Assembly: GCA_039707465.1 (NCBI GenBank)
Contig: CM077645.1
Coordinates: forward strand, 60,480,850 to 60,544,849
Reading direction: 5' to 3'
From: Rhabdophis nuchalis
Taxonomy: Eukaryota > Chordata > Lepidosauria > Squamata > Natricidae
Length of the DNA: 64,000 nt
Part shown: positions 30,190 to 41,995 of the stretch, piece after piece
How positions within the stretch are numbered: position 1 is the first letter of the stretch
Layout: the number at the start of each line of letters is the position of its first letter
Notes under the pieces: model-generated
Database searches by the model: none
What the model saw: the letters and a program-made list of their open reading frames with translations, nothing else
Told to the model about the DNA's origin: nothing
Program-made: the position numbers and the translations under genes

Positions 30190-30520
30190 ATAATGATATA
30201 AAAACTGCTTGAAATAATAAAAAATAAATAAATTTGAAAAAATGAATTTACGACTGGTGCTTAATGTTCTGACCATTGTAACATCCTTGTGGTTGGATTA
30301 TTAATTGCAATTCAGATGTTCAGGTACCCGGCTTCTCATTATGACATTGCAGTGAATAGAGATCATGTGGTCATTATTTGGATCCTTCTCTGCTGGCTTC
30401 AACACCTCAACCTTCTATGGTGTCTGCCACCTTGCCTGCACTCCCTACTGTCTGCCTGTAACAAGATCATAATCCCATTCCCTTGTGGCACCTGCACACT
30501 CCCCCGTGCTCCTTAACTGA
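30186..30520. other. Unique sequence
   Basis: No gene seen. The 75-codon frame at 30289-30516 has no recognisable motif and no flanking splice context. Confidence 0.45.
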
Positions 30521-30671
30521 GACTCCCGACTCCCACCACTTCCTGTTTAATGGCCCACATGTCCTGGGATTATTTCAGCAACTGGGACTGCCATGATTTC
30601 CATCACTAAGTGATCAGTCACGTGTTGTCACACTTTATGGCCACATCACTTAGCAACAGTAATACCGGTCC
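30521..30671. repeat. Degraded MITE-like fragment (related to 15846-16530)
   Basis: CATCACTAAGTGATCAGTCA and CACATCACTTAGCAACAGTA resemble the TTAAGTGAATC/TTAGCAAC vocabulary of the element at 15.8 kb. Termini are not visible. Confidence 0.4.
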
Positions 30672-30752
30672 CTTTTTATTTATTTAGTTGTTCATTATAT
30701 TTATACAGCCATCCATCTCATAGTCAAGTGACTCTGGGTGATGTACATAAAG
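30672..30752 (-). repeat. L2-type LINE 3'-end remnant
   Basis: TTTATTTATTTAG, then ATTTATACAGCCATCCATCTC and GTGACTCTGGGTGATGTACA, is the reverse complement of an L2-type 3' end (GTACRYCRCCCAGAGTCAC, then a GGYGGCTRTATAAAT tail). Confidence 0.65.
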
Positions 30753-31509
30753 TTACAATTGCCATTTTAGAATGCCACTTAGAGATAATCTGAATCTTTG
30801 ATAATCTATACCAGAAATTATATTTATTAAATAAAGGCTTTTTTCCTTAACTACTTCCACATTATTATTCAATACATACTTATTCTCTGAACTAGGAAGG
30901 CATTACTATTCAATTTTGATGCCTTCAACACTATAATGCAAACTCTGAAATTTAGGGATTTATACTAATGTATTCACTAAACTGTTTTGCAGTATTCACC
31001 AGTATATTATTGTTTATTAAAAAAGTAATATGATTAACATTACAGGATATATTATTATAGTTTGACTATCATGTAATAGCACCTGCTAGAGGTGCGATAC
31101 AAAAGACAATGGTAGGCATGTAATTTAGTGGTTGTACTATTGTACTGCATAGCTAGTTAACACACCAGACAAGTACAAAGAAATTGCTGTTATGGCAAAG
31201 TAAGCTTAATAGAAAGAATTAGCTGTGTATTGAAAAAGATCTTGGTGGAGGTCTTTTTAAACTTCCATGGAGTAACTCAGAATAACTGAAAAGAGGGGAA
31301 GAATATGGACAGAGAGAGAAATATATATATTGCTTTTCTTTTCTGTGTTTTTAAAGTAATATGCAGTATTTGTTGATGAACAGTATTGTTTACTCCTTTA
31401 TAAAAGAGAAAGCAATATAAAAGATAAATTCAAGATGCTTTTCACAATGCTACCGGGAAATATAATTTATGTAGAAGTTAGATATGAGTTTGTGAGTATT
31501 AGGAATTGT
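30753..31509. other. Unique AT-rich sequence
   Basis: Nothing recognised. Confidence 0.5.
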
Positions 31510-31790
31510 TCAGTTGGTAAGTCATGTCCAAGTCTTTGTGACCACATGGACATATCATGCCAGACTGGTCTGTTCTCTACTGTCTCCTGTAGCTCTCCCA
31601 ATCCATGCCATTGCATCAATGATATTATCTAACCCTCTCATCCTCTGCTGTGCCCTTCTTTTTCTTTCAAAATTTCCCAATATCAGAATCTTTTCCAATG
31701 AATCCTTTCTTTTCATTTGGTGGCCAAAGTATTTGAATTTCGGCTTAAATATCTGTTCTTCCATAGAACTATCAGGGTTGATTTCCTTTA
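31510..31790 (-). mobile_element. BovB/RTE LINE 3' fragment
   Basis: Plus-strand text such as AAGTCTTTGTGACCACATGG, CTCATCCTCTGCTGTGCCC, TCTTTTCCAATGAATCC and TTGGTGGCCAAAGTATTTGA is the familiar reverse complement of the BovB 3' region. On the minus strand 31555-31764 reads KFKYFGHQMKRKDSLEKIL and RAQQRMRGLDNIIDAMA, the C-terminal RTE-protein blocks. About 280 bp survive, without the catalytic domain. BovB is known to have moved horizontally among squamates, ruminants and ticks, and this copy is old and dead. Confidence 0.88.
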
Positions 31791-33114
31791 CAAGTATTTA
31801 TGAGAAAAAGGCAATTTATGGAAATTTTAATGGAAGAAAAGTCGAATGAGAGAGAGATCGGGGGGAGAGAGAATAGCCATATTTTCTTCTACCTTTATAA
31901 TTTTGTCTAAATGTGGAATATAAATTAAAACATACTTTAAACAGTAGGAAAATGAAGGGCAATAAGTCACTGGAGGAAAAAAAATAGCAGTACCAGAATA
32001 TCTCATTCTGATTTTTACTGTATAAGTTACTTTCTTCTTCTAAACGTCTTACTGATGCTTTCCTCAGTCAGGTTCTGAGCTGATATGTTCTTTAGAGCAG
32101 ATATTAAGCTGTCACCTGGAATTATTTCCAAACATGGAGAAAGAATATGAATGCCTTCCCTCACTTTCTGTCAGTTCTCATCCTAAGTCTTAACATAGTG
32201 TTCAGTAAATGAGGGAGCTTTTGAACACTCTAATTATGAGACTAGGTATTTATGGTTATATTCATGGATAGTGTGGTGGTTAACTTCTGAAGAGACATTT
32301 TTCATTCTTGCAGATTGTGATATAATTTAGAAAGGAAATAAGAGCAAATATATTTTCTACTTGCTTTTAAGAACAGTTTAGGTTTCTGAAACACAGATAC
32401 AGAGTCTGGAATTTCAATATTTGTGCTTCCTTCTGAAATTCACAAGTTATCCCCTTGTTGTGAAATAAAAAAGCATATTTTGCTTCTGACGCGCATAATA
32501 TACAGGTCTTCAATGGAAAGTAGGCTGATTGCAATTGTTGTTTTTTTTTGCAGTCCTACCTATCCATTGTAGACTGTACCTGTCATGTTTGGTTGCTGTG
32601 CCAAACCAGATAGTTACTGAAATACAAATGACAGTCATAATCCAGTTATGAAATTGTGAATTGTTTTTATTCCAGCAGATATGTGCACCTGAATGAGTGA
32701 AATGTGCATTTGAATAAGTGAAAAAATATGGATTCCATGCTTACTTAATAGTAGATGTATAATTCTGGAAACTAGGTAAAAGTTCTAGGTTCACTATGTT
32801 CCAATCTCTATTCTTGAGTTATACATACTCAGACTAAGCTTTAAAATATTTTTTTTATCTTTCATTTCAAACACCTGAAATCCTTTCGTTCTCCTTTTCC
32901 TTTTTTTTTCAATCTATGCAGCCTTAAGTAGGAAAGCTTTTAGCAACCACTTGTAGAGATCATGATATTTCACAGTCAATACTGTACCACCTTGTTAAAT
33001 AGAATACATACTAAATAGCCACAATCTTACATAAACAAAACTCCTCACCATTTATAGCTTACAGAAATAATTAATGCCACAGTTTATTACTTCTAGTTCA
33101 GAAAGCAAGTGTTC
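31791..33114. other. Unique AT-rich sequence
   Basis: A GAGAGAGATCGGGGGGAGAG-like purine patch lies at about 31849-31872. No gene or recognised transposon. Confidence 0.5.
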
Positions 33115-33470
33115 GTTTAAAATGCTCCAAAGAAGAAGTTTTTCCCCCTCCAATGGACAAGAAATTGGATCAAAGGTAATGACACCATAGCGTGAGTTAA
33201 TCTTTTCTTTGCCAAGGTTTCCTAAGGACTTGAAAGCAAGGATGTGGCTATAGCCCTGCTTGAGGCCCCACCAGGCCTTACTGGAGTCAGGCTCAATGTT
33301 TGTATACAGGATTGGAAGAGTAATAGAGTTAAATGCTGCCCTCAGAAACCACAGTAATTACTTCTATTGCTGAAATTGTCCTAGGCCGTGAACAAAAATA
33401 TCACTGGAAAGCTATTTCTAACACTACACTGGCCTGCACAGCTAAGTGGCAACCATCATTATTTTTTTTG
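33115..33470. promoter_or_regulatory. Candidate conserved noncoding element
   Basis: A complex block, less AT-rich than its flanks and without repeat character, contains words such as AATTGGATCAAAGGTAATGA, CCTGCTTGAGGCCCCACC and CTGGCCTGCACAGCTAAG. All frames are broken by stops. The call is by composition only. Confidence 0.25.
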
Positions 33471-34338
33471 CTAAATTATGTGTTCTTATTTCAAGTGTTT
33501 AGATGATGAAAACCAGATTTTTGTGGCAACATGTTGATTCTAGCCAAAAAACCATTCAAGGAAGTGTTGTGCTTTTAGTAAGTTGTCTTTTTATGAGAAT
33601 CTTTCGAGTTTGTATTGTTTAACTGTCTTCACAAGTTAAGCAGCATTTTAAATCAATCTATTCATATATATATAAACTTTATCATTCTTTTGGTCCATTA
33701 GAAAATGATGAATTGCCAGTTATTATTGTTTCTTTGTTACTTTTTTTTTTTTTAGATGACCTTCCTCTGAAATAAACTTTCCAAGAAATAGTAGGTGAGA
33801 TTCCCATGCCCTGCTCTGGCCTATGCTATGATATTGCTGAAGTGAGAAATATAAACACATGTAATATCTCCCTCCCTCCCCGGATCTCCCTTCCCCCCCT
33901 CTCTCTCACATACACACTTTAAGAATAATTTAGTAAGGATAATAGCAATAATGGCTTAACTATTGTTTCAACCAACAATTTATTTCAGTAGGACACCAGC
34001 ATTCCTTCTTAACACTTTCCCCCTTTTTTAGTCTATATTTATTGAAAACTTTAATCTAATCTTGATAGTTCAACGGATGATGGTCCCAATTCAAGTGAGT
34101 TACCAAAAAAGCACTTTTGTAGACCTCAAAAGTTTCCTTCGTTAAGTTGAAATTTCCCTCTTATTTCTGTTTTCTTGTTTTTGCTCTGCTCGTATGCACT
34201 GATTTGGATATAAAATGTGTGTAAAGTTTTAAAGATGATTAGAATCTCTGTCATTATAATTTGTATCCATGATCAAGATATGAACAATTGTTTTTAGATA
34301 GTTTTGCATGTAAAATAATTGTTTTATATATGTTTACT
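33471..34338. other. Unique sequence with a pyrimidine-rich tract
   Basis: A C/T-rich run (CTCCCTCCCTCCCC, then CCCTTCCCCCCCTCTCTCTC) lies at 33869-33908. No gene seen. Confidence 0.5.
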
Positions 34339-34340
34339 TA

Positions 34341-34838
34341 CCATATTTTTCAGAGTATAAGACACACAGGAGTATAAGTCGCAGCAAGGTTTTGAAGAGG
34401 CAAATTAAAAAAAAAAAGTTTTTGCACTCTGCAGACCTCCCAAAAACGGACTGTTTTTCACAAAAATGGCCCTGTTTATTGGCATGAATAGCTTTTAGGA
34501 GGCTTGTAGAGTGATCCTGGGGGGTGCCCCCCAAAATGAGCAAAAAACAGCCAGTTTTTGTCCAAAAAAGGGCATGCATAGCCTTTAGGAGCTTATAGAA
34601 TGCTCCTAGGGGCTGCAGGGGGCGGGGGGCAAAATTGAGTAAAAAATGGTTTTTCGCTAATTTTTGCCCTCCCCAACTCCCAGGAGCACTCTGCAAGGCT
34701 CCTAAAGGCTACGCATTTTGGTGAAGGGGACAGGGTTTCATGAGGCAAAAAATGCGGTATTCAGTGTATAAGTCACACCCAGATTTTTAGCCTCTTTTTT
34801 GAGGGAAAAAGGTGTGTCTTATACTTCCAAAAATATAG
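34341..34838. mobile_element. TA-flanked non-autonomous DNA transposon (GTATAAGACACAC termini), copy 1
   Basis: Termini CCATATTTTTCAGAGTATAA and, reverse complemented, CTATATTTTTGGAAGTATAA continue into GACACAC on both ends, with TA on each side (34339-34340, 34839-34840). A TA duplication suggests Tc1/mariner-type transposition. A subterminal GAGTATAAGTCGCA copy repeats the terminal motif. The 498-bp interior is shared with 44190-45312 (for example TTTTTGCACTCTGCAGACC and GGTTTCATGAGGCAAAA) and has no transposase. Confidence 0.8.
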
Positions 34839-35106
34839 TAATTTGGATACTATAGAAAAGGTAATTGAGATAATACATAACAGCAGAAGTATAAGCTCAT
34901 TGTTATTTTTGTCTTTTAAGAATATTACTTTAGTATTAAGTAAGATTTTTATGTTATTTTGTAGTCTACATGCAAGTGTTATGTGTATGTGTTATTTATA
35001 CTGAATGGTGCATTTATTTCAGATGATGCAAATACAGAAGTATAGAAGTAATCTGGGTAGTACAGAGCTAGTGCAGACTAAACTGTTCATTAGACCACAA
35101 CAAAAC
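34839..35106. other. Unique AT-rich sequence
   Basis: Nothing recognised between the MITE and the CR1 fragment. Confidence 0.5.
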
Positions 35107-35760
35107 AGAACTGAACAGAGTTGGAAGGGACTTTGGAGGACTTCTAGCCTAATTCCCTGCTTAGGCAGGAAATCCTGCACCACTTCAGGCAAATGGTTAT
35201 TCAATCTCTTCTTAAAAACTTCCAGTGTTGGGGCATTCACAACCTCTGAAGGCAAGTTGTTCCACTGATTAATTGTTCTACTGTCAGGAAATTTATCCTT
35301 GGTTCTAAGTTGATTCTCTCCTTGATTAGTTTCCACCCATTGCTTCTTGTCCTACCCTGAGTTGCTTTGGAGAATAGCTTGACTCCCTCTTCTTTGTGAC
35401 AACCCCTCAGTTAATTGGACACTGCTATCATGTCACTCTGGTCCTTCTTTTCATTAAGCTAGACATGCCCAATTCCAGCAAGTGTTCTTTACATGTTTTA
35501 GCCTCCAGTCCCCTAATCATCTTTGTTATTTTTCTCTGGACTCTTTATAGAGTCCCAACATCTTTTTTACATTGTGATGACCAATGTAGTATTCCAAGTG
35601 TGGCCTTACCAAGGCATTATCAAGTGGTATTAACACTTCACATGATCTTGATTCTATCCCTATGTTTATATACAGTCTATTGTTGGCTTTTTTGGCAGCT
35701 TCATTGCACTGCTGGCTCATATTTAAGTGATTATCCACTAGGACTCCAATGATACACTGA
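35107..35760 (-). mobile_element. CR1 LINE 3' fragment, 5'-truncated and decayed
   Basis: It is collinear with about 18795-19445 of the intact CR1 on the same strand. It starts with the CR1 3' signature (GAGTTGGAAGGGACTTTGG) and ends near CCACTAGGACTCCAATGA. Minus-strand pieces read INQWNNLPSEVVNAPTLEVF (35019-35336 frame) and VDNHLNMSQQCNEAAKKANN, but frameshifts separate them. This C-terminal region alone cannot function. Confidence 0.9.
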
Positions 35761-37718
35761 TAAACTTCAGTGTATAAGTAGAGGGCTGTATGAGCATACA
35801 AAGGTATTCCCATAACTACTTAAGATCATCCATTTCGGATCACTGAAATTTCTAAATGGTCATCAAAGGCAGCCTCATGTGGAATATATTGCAGTAATCT
35901 AATCACTTTCACTGTTTGCCCTCACAATTATTATTGGAAATCATAGCTTTGCTAAGTTCGTCTATCATGAATTGCTGAGTGACATGTATAGCAAGGCATA
36001 GAGTGGCTAGCTGATTATAAGTATTCTCATTTAAAAATAGAAAAAACAAATAGAGATAATGATTTCAGGATCCAATACGTATCCTGGGACATGTATATTT
36101 GCCTTCATTTATAATGGTTTCACCCAATGTTGAAGATACTACTTGGATAAGGAAATTATATTTATACCTGTTCCTAGGAAGCAGGGGGGAAAGTTTCACT
36201 TTCAGGAAGTTTCTGGAAAGTTAACGTTCTACTTCTAGGATGTCCTCTAGATACATTTTTTAGATCCAAGTGTATTGAGATCAAACTCTCGTGTTTAGCT
36301 ATCCTGTCTTTGAACCTGATAGTCTTGCTAATCAAACTCAGAGGAAGAACATTATTTTAGTATTATCAAAAGAGCACAGAGGCTAAAACCACCGTATGAA
36401 ACCAACTTTTGGGTAATTTATTGAGAGATAAAATGTTTTAGCTGATTTGTCTGCATTAGAAAAGCAATAAATAAGTCAGAAAAGAGCTTAAGAGGATTTA
36501 ATTGCTTCATTTTTATACTTCATGTTAAGAAAATTGCCAAGAAATGTAGACAATCTTATTTTATATTTTTATCCCAAATGCAGATTGGATCACAAAGAGC
36601 CACATGGCAAAATTGTAAACATTGATCTGCACTGTATAACACATAGGTAAGATCAGTGATCTTTCATGACTTGGTCATCTAGCCAACTCAGATTGATCTC
36701 AAAATGTTATGTAAAATTGATCTTAATTATTACTTGGATAGGGATCACTGTGAAATGTCATGGATTGGGAAGTAAAAAAGCCAAAACAAAACCAAAATTA
36801 AAAAGACTCAGAATGAACAGCAAACCACTTCCATAATGCGTTGAAGAAAACTGTGTGGTTGTCATGGTTAAAAGTTGAACTCTAAAATATTTTTACCTTT
36901 TTAGATAAGCTAACAATAGTGATGAATTTCTCTAATATATTGTAGAGGTAATCCTGTAGTTGAAGAAGGGCATGTCCGGATGGGTGCAAAAAAGTCAAGA
37001 TGTCAACCACAAATACCTGATGAATTCTCCTCTTTTAAACATGTATCAATCCTTATTAAAAAGACTTGTGCCTGATTGTTTGGCTATGTTGCCATTTTGA
37101 CTATTTTGCCCATCCTGGCAGATGACCCTGAGTTCAAGGATACAGAAAATATTCTTGCTTTGTTTTTATGTATATAATATTAAGATGAAGAGACTGAAAA
37201 TTGAGGGTTTTAGTTTTTAACAAATTGAAAATCCGTCAGTAATCTCTTGGGAAATATTATAATTGTGAAGGTCCCTCTTACCTTCAAAAGCACCTGTCTA
37301 ATCCAATAAGGTATTGGGCAAAAAATAGTAAGAAGCATCTTTTTTTTTAAATATGAGAGTATGTAAGATAATAGTTTTATCATTTGTTCCTGTCTAATAT
37401 ATGAATCAATTGGGCGGTCAAGATTGTTGTGGTTAAGTCAGGGTGGGCATATTTAAATTACTGAATGTCCATTTCTTACCTCGTCTTTGGGGTGCATTAA
37501 TATTTATTTGCTTACCTTAAAGCAAACCTTTCTACAATATTACTCCCTTTTCCATATCTCTTTATCGTTTACAGAGCAGGTCCATTTCTTTAAAAGTCCA
37601 AAGTATTCTTAGCATAATGTTCTTCCAACATTCCAAACTGATCTCTTTATGTATTTCAGCCATTGAATCAGGAGGGAAAACAAAATTCAACTTGAAGTCC
37701 AGAACACTCCTCAGATGT
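35761..37718. other. Unique AT-rich sequence
   Basis: No gene or recognised transposon. Confidence 0.5.
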
Positions 37719-37808
37719 CTCACACAAATTGGGTTCTGAAATATTAAAAATTTTATTACAAATTCTCACACAAATTGGGTTCTAAAATATTGCAAATTTT
37801 AGTCAAAA
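37719..37808. repeat. 45-bp direct tandem duplication
   Basis: CTCACACAAATTGGGTTCTG (37719) and CTCACACAAATTGGGTTCTA (37765) begin two diverged copies that share the following AAATATT-x-AAATTTTA stretch. Confidence 0.85.
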
Positions 37809-40481
37809 TTTCACTAGATAGAACTGTTCCTTCTCTCACTAATATTATCCAGGAACTGCTTTAATGACTTTGAAATGACATCTTCATGGATGAAACAATT
37901 GAATGATTGCCAGTACAAAACACTTCAAGTCAGAACAACTAAGTTGTACTTTGGAAATTACCATAGCCCAGTGAAAGACAGAAAAAATGTATTCAGAAGA
38001 TACTTGAAGTTCCATGGGCTAAGTTGGCTGGCTTGTCAATGGTTCCCCTTTCTGCATTAGATGAGCTAATCCCTTACCATTTTAATGGCAGTAAATGTGT
38101 CTTAAATTGTTTTTTTTTAAATAACAGGACTTTAAATATATCATTTAAAACCAACATTTTTTCTTTACATTTTTTAATATTTCAACTGTTGATTGACAAG
38201 GAACTACCAATTCCAATATTACCATGAATGTTGCATGAAACTATTACATTATATTTTCAGAACTTTTAAAAAATGCTTTCTTTTGAACTTTAGCTATATT
38301 TGGGCATGACTTTATAATGTTAGTATGTGGTTTGAAGAGAGGAAGTGTTTATTAAAAGGGGGGGGGGGGAAATCTCCTTTAGCAACTAAGTTCCATTCTA
38401 GTGATTGTGAATAGTTGCTAACTGATGTAGTCATTAAATGAGAAGTGGCTGTATTACTTTATTTTGGTAATGCTAAAGGAACCATATAAAGAATTATGAT
38501 GCAAAATAATGAAAAATAAAAATCCCAAATGCAGATTGGTTTTTATGGTGCCACAAAATTACTTTATTTTACTTCAAATATCAATATCCTGGAAATATTT
38601 TATATGTATATCTCACATTTTAATATGTGAGATATACACATATTAATACAACTCCACCAAATTTGGTATTAGAAAAAACAATTTGAGACCTAAAAGAAAG
38701 TAATTGCAGTGCATCTCTTGCCCCAACGGTAATGCTTCTGTTTGTGTGTTCTTGTTTAAATATTTATCATATGGAGTCAAGTCTATCCCAAACAACAACC
38801 AAAATGCCAAATGCAAAAATAAAACTACAATGATATAAGATTGAATTATAAAACATTCGTAAAGTTATATAATACTAAAATAGCTATATGAAATACAAAA
38901 ATTCTCATCATAGGAATAAGACACAAATAAAACATACAAAATCTAAACTAAACTCTTCCCATTGTGTACTTCCTACTTTATAACCAAGTTCAGTAGATTC
39001 CAGTTGATTAGCACAAACATATTTAGAAAACTTCTACTCTCAAATCCTGCAGTCATTATCTTTTGTCTTATTACTGATAACTGTTATGTGAGATCTCTAT
39101 GAATCTGCAGTGCTTTTTGTATGTATTTAATTATAGCAAATCTATAATTGCTTAAAAATTCAACAAGGAGTAAGGTTTTTTCTTATAAAATAAAATAAAA
39201 TAAAATAAAAAGGTATAAATGACAGGTTGGTGTATTTAAAATACTAGAATTATTATTTCAATATATTAATTTGTTTTATATAGAAATAACTAAACATAAA
39301 ATAGCTCATGGGTACTTGCAGGACATCATTATTTGGACTCTAATTAATTATGATATATTTTACCTCCATGTGATTTATTATTACCAGTCCTGCAAGCTCA
39401 AATACATGGGGGCAAGGGAATCATTTGTTTAATCTGACTTGGACCTTGAACTATTTTAATTGTAAGCATACATAAGACAGAATAAATCCAAATGAATTTG
39501 GACAGTGATTAACAAGGAGTCCCTTGATATGGTAATGAGACTTTAAAAAAGCCTGATCTCTAAATGTTTCTAAGGGTTTCATTAACACTTGTACAACTAA
39601 ACTAGTTAACAGACGTATATCTGAGCTGTTGTTGAAATCCCACTGTATTAAAACATGTAATCAATTCATCGGGTAGGTGGCCATGTAAGATGCAGCATTA
39701 AGCATGACTCTCATAGACAATACTATGTTATTCATTCTACTTCTTTTGAGAGAATAACATCATAGTAATACCCCTTTCCAAACTGCTATTAAATATAATT
39801 TATATACAAATGTAGATTTTCTACTTTAAGATGTGAGAAGATTGTTTGGATCAAATTTAATGATCTAGGAGCAGCATCTTTGTGTTAGAATTGGTTTGAT
39901 ATTGTTTCACTATAAACTACAGATAATTAGCTGTCAGGATTTAAAAAATCCACCTATGTCCATTACATTTTACAAGCTACCATATGGCAGTTTCAATTAG
40001 ATATTGGTAGAGGAAACATTTTTTTAAAAATCATCCATGGATAACATTCATAAAGTATCAAAGGCATTTTTTCCCTTTAAAGATGCACATAATATCTGGA
40101 TAGACTTTACATCATCCTAGATCCAAATACTGGGTTTTGATACTGTCTTGAATATAAATTCTTTATTTCATTACATATCATGAATGGAAAATATACAATA
40201 ATGTTGATATAACTAGAAAATATTAGTTGGAAGTGCATTAAATACACGTCAGTTGTCTCCAGCCAAATACTTTTATATCAACAGGTGCCTTGTATGCCAT
40301 ATTCATAGATAGAAGCTTTCCAGAGTTTTGTTTGTAACCTGTTTCCAGTTAACAAACTTAGCCCACGTTTTCTCTATGTTTGCCACTTGCCCTGTTATAT
40401 AACTCCCTTTTTACATCTTTATATTTGGGGTAGAATCAGGGCAACTGAATGGAGCTGACCATTTACTGGTCAATAACAGAA
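37809..40481. other. Unique AT-rich sequence with small hairpins and runs
   Basis: No gene seen. A 14-bp perfect inverted repeat TGTATATCTCACAT (38605-38618) against 38625-38638 has a 6-nt loop. A G run lies at about 38359-38370, next to text that may be a decayed TTAGCAAC-type MITE (38375-38458). A (TAAAA)n run lies at 39187-39210. Confidence 0.5.
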
Positions 40482-41860
40482 CAAAATAATAGTTAGAAGG
40501 GACCTTGGAAGTTGTCTAGTACGATCTCCTCCTCAGGCTGGAAACCCTATACTAGTCTCGGTGAACCTTTTCAGCCCCGAGTGCTAAAACCGAAGCACGC
40601 ATGCTGGAAACCGGAAGAGCGGATACATGCATGCATGAAGACCAGCTGTCCGGTGCGCATGCATCAGCTCTGCCTGGTCTTTTGGAGGTCCTCATACCCT
40701 CCCTGCCCACCCCCCTGATCCCCGTCGGAGTGGCGGGACATACCCACTGACAACCCGGTTCTGGGAGAGAAAGTTGGGCCAGTGCCTCAGAGGGTAGGGG
40801 CATCAGCAAACCCAGGGTTTATGTTGGGGGGCCAGAATGTGGGAGAGCTTTGCCCCAGGCAGGCAAGAGCAACCAGCTGGCCCCCACAGCCACTCCCGTG
40901 CTGGTGAGCCGGGCCCTTGGCTGTGCCTCCATGCGTGAGAAGGCTCTTTCTCCTCATGGCTGCTCTAGCATCCCATCCAGAACCAGCTGCGCAAGAACCA
41001 CCACCGCCCCCTCGGCCCTCACTCTAGTGGTGGCAGGTGCAGCGGGCAGGTTGGGTGGACACCCAGCCAGAAAATGTTTCCCCCATGTGCCCAAGCCAGA
41101 TGGGCACTCCAAACCATGGATGTACGTTAGGCTGGAGGGCTGGGGCCGTGCAAGAAGCTTGCTTGGGCAGGGATGGATGGAAGCCCCAGCCTGGCGGTCC
41201 TGGTTGGCAGCTCTGCTCCCCTTTCTCTTTTGGGTTCCAATGCCCTGGTTGGTCTTCACACATTCGGGAGCGACAGAAACCAGAAGAGCAGCTGTACATG
41301 GCATATGCATGTGTCAGGAAGATGATCTTCCAGTTTCCGGCATGTGCATGTGCACCGACCAGCTGGTCTTCCGGTTTTTGGCATACATGCTCACATGAAG
41401 ACCAGCTGGCTGGTGCACATGTGTGCCCCAAAACCCAGAAGATAATCTTTCAGGCTCTTCCAGTTTCTGGTACTCCTGTGCACCTTAAAACCAACTAGCT
41501 GGGGCGCTGTAACCTTGAAGAGCAACAGGTGCCAGCTTGCATGCCTGGAGAGATGGCTCTGTGTGCCAGTTTCAGCACATGTGCCATAGGTTCGCCATCA
41601 CAGCCCTACAATACTTTAGACAAAGGGTTATTCAATCTTGCCTTAAAACTTCCAGTGTTGGAACATTCAGAACTTCTGGAGGCAGGTTGTTTACTGATTA
41701 ATTGTTCTAACTGTCAGGAAATTTCTCCTTAGCTCTAGGTTGCTTCTCTCCTTGATTAGTTTCCATCCATTGTTTCTCATCTTGCCTTCAGGTGTTTTGG
41801 AGAATAGCTTGACTCCATCTTCTTTGTGGCCACTCCTTAGATATTGGAATACTGTTATGT
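40482..41860 (-). mobile_element. CR1 LINE 3' fragment interrupted by a hAT-like element
   Basis: The left piece (40482-40552) matches the CR1 3' end (TTAGAAGGGACCTTGGAAG). The right piece (41604-41860) resumes exactly at the next CR1 position (CTTTAGACAAAGGGTTATTC, against the intact copy near 18860) and runs to about 19100 of that copy. The join proves the hAT inserted into a pre-existing CR1. The coding sense is minus and decayed. Confidence 0.88.
40553..41603. mobile_element. hAT-like non-autonomous element, copy 3
   Basis: Left end TAGTCTCGGTGAACCTTTT and right end CATAGGTTCGCCATCACAG are diverged versions of the termini at 3048-5552. Flanks CCCTATAC (40545-40552) and CCCTACAA (41604-41611) match at six of eight bases, a decayed 8-bp duplication. 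The 1.05-kb interior is unusually GC-rich and full of GCATGC/CATGCA words and repeated GACCAGCTG phrases. Open frames of up to 182 codons in it have no recognisable motif. Confidence 0.8.
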
Positions 41861-41995
41861 CCTTCCTGACACCTATCTGGAATTTGCAGCAGATTTTTTT
41901 TTTATTTGCACCCTAGGAGATAAACATCTGCCGCTACCTAGGATTGAACTCTCACCTTGCAAGTAGGAGCTTTACTGACTATCTTATTGGCACTT
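41861..41995 (-). repeat. tRNA-derived SINE, diverged
   Basis: On the minus strand it shows an A-box-like region near 41990 (CCAATAAGATAGTCAGTAAA), a B-box-like GAGTTCAATCCTAGG at about 41940, then GCGGCAGATGTTTATCTCC, an A-rich stretch and a GGTGTCAGGAAGGACAT end. It abuts the CR1 fragment. Family is inferred from layout. Confidence 0.6.

Noticed and set aside
40850..41498. Frames of 182, 153, 135 and 118 codons
   Set aside because: Overlapping frames in the GC-rich interior of a non-autonomous hAT-like element; no recognisable motif, and several strands are open at once.
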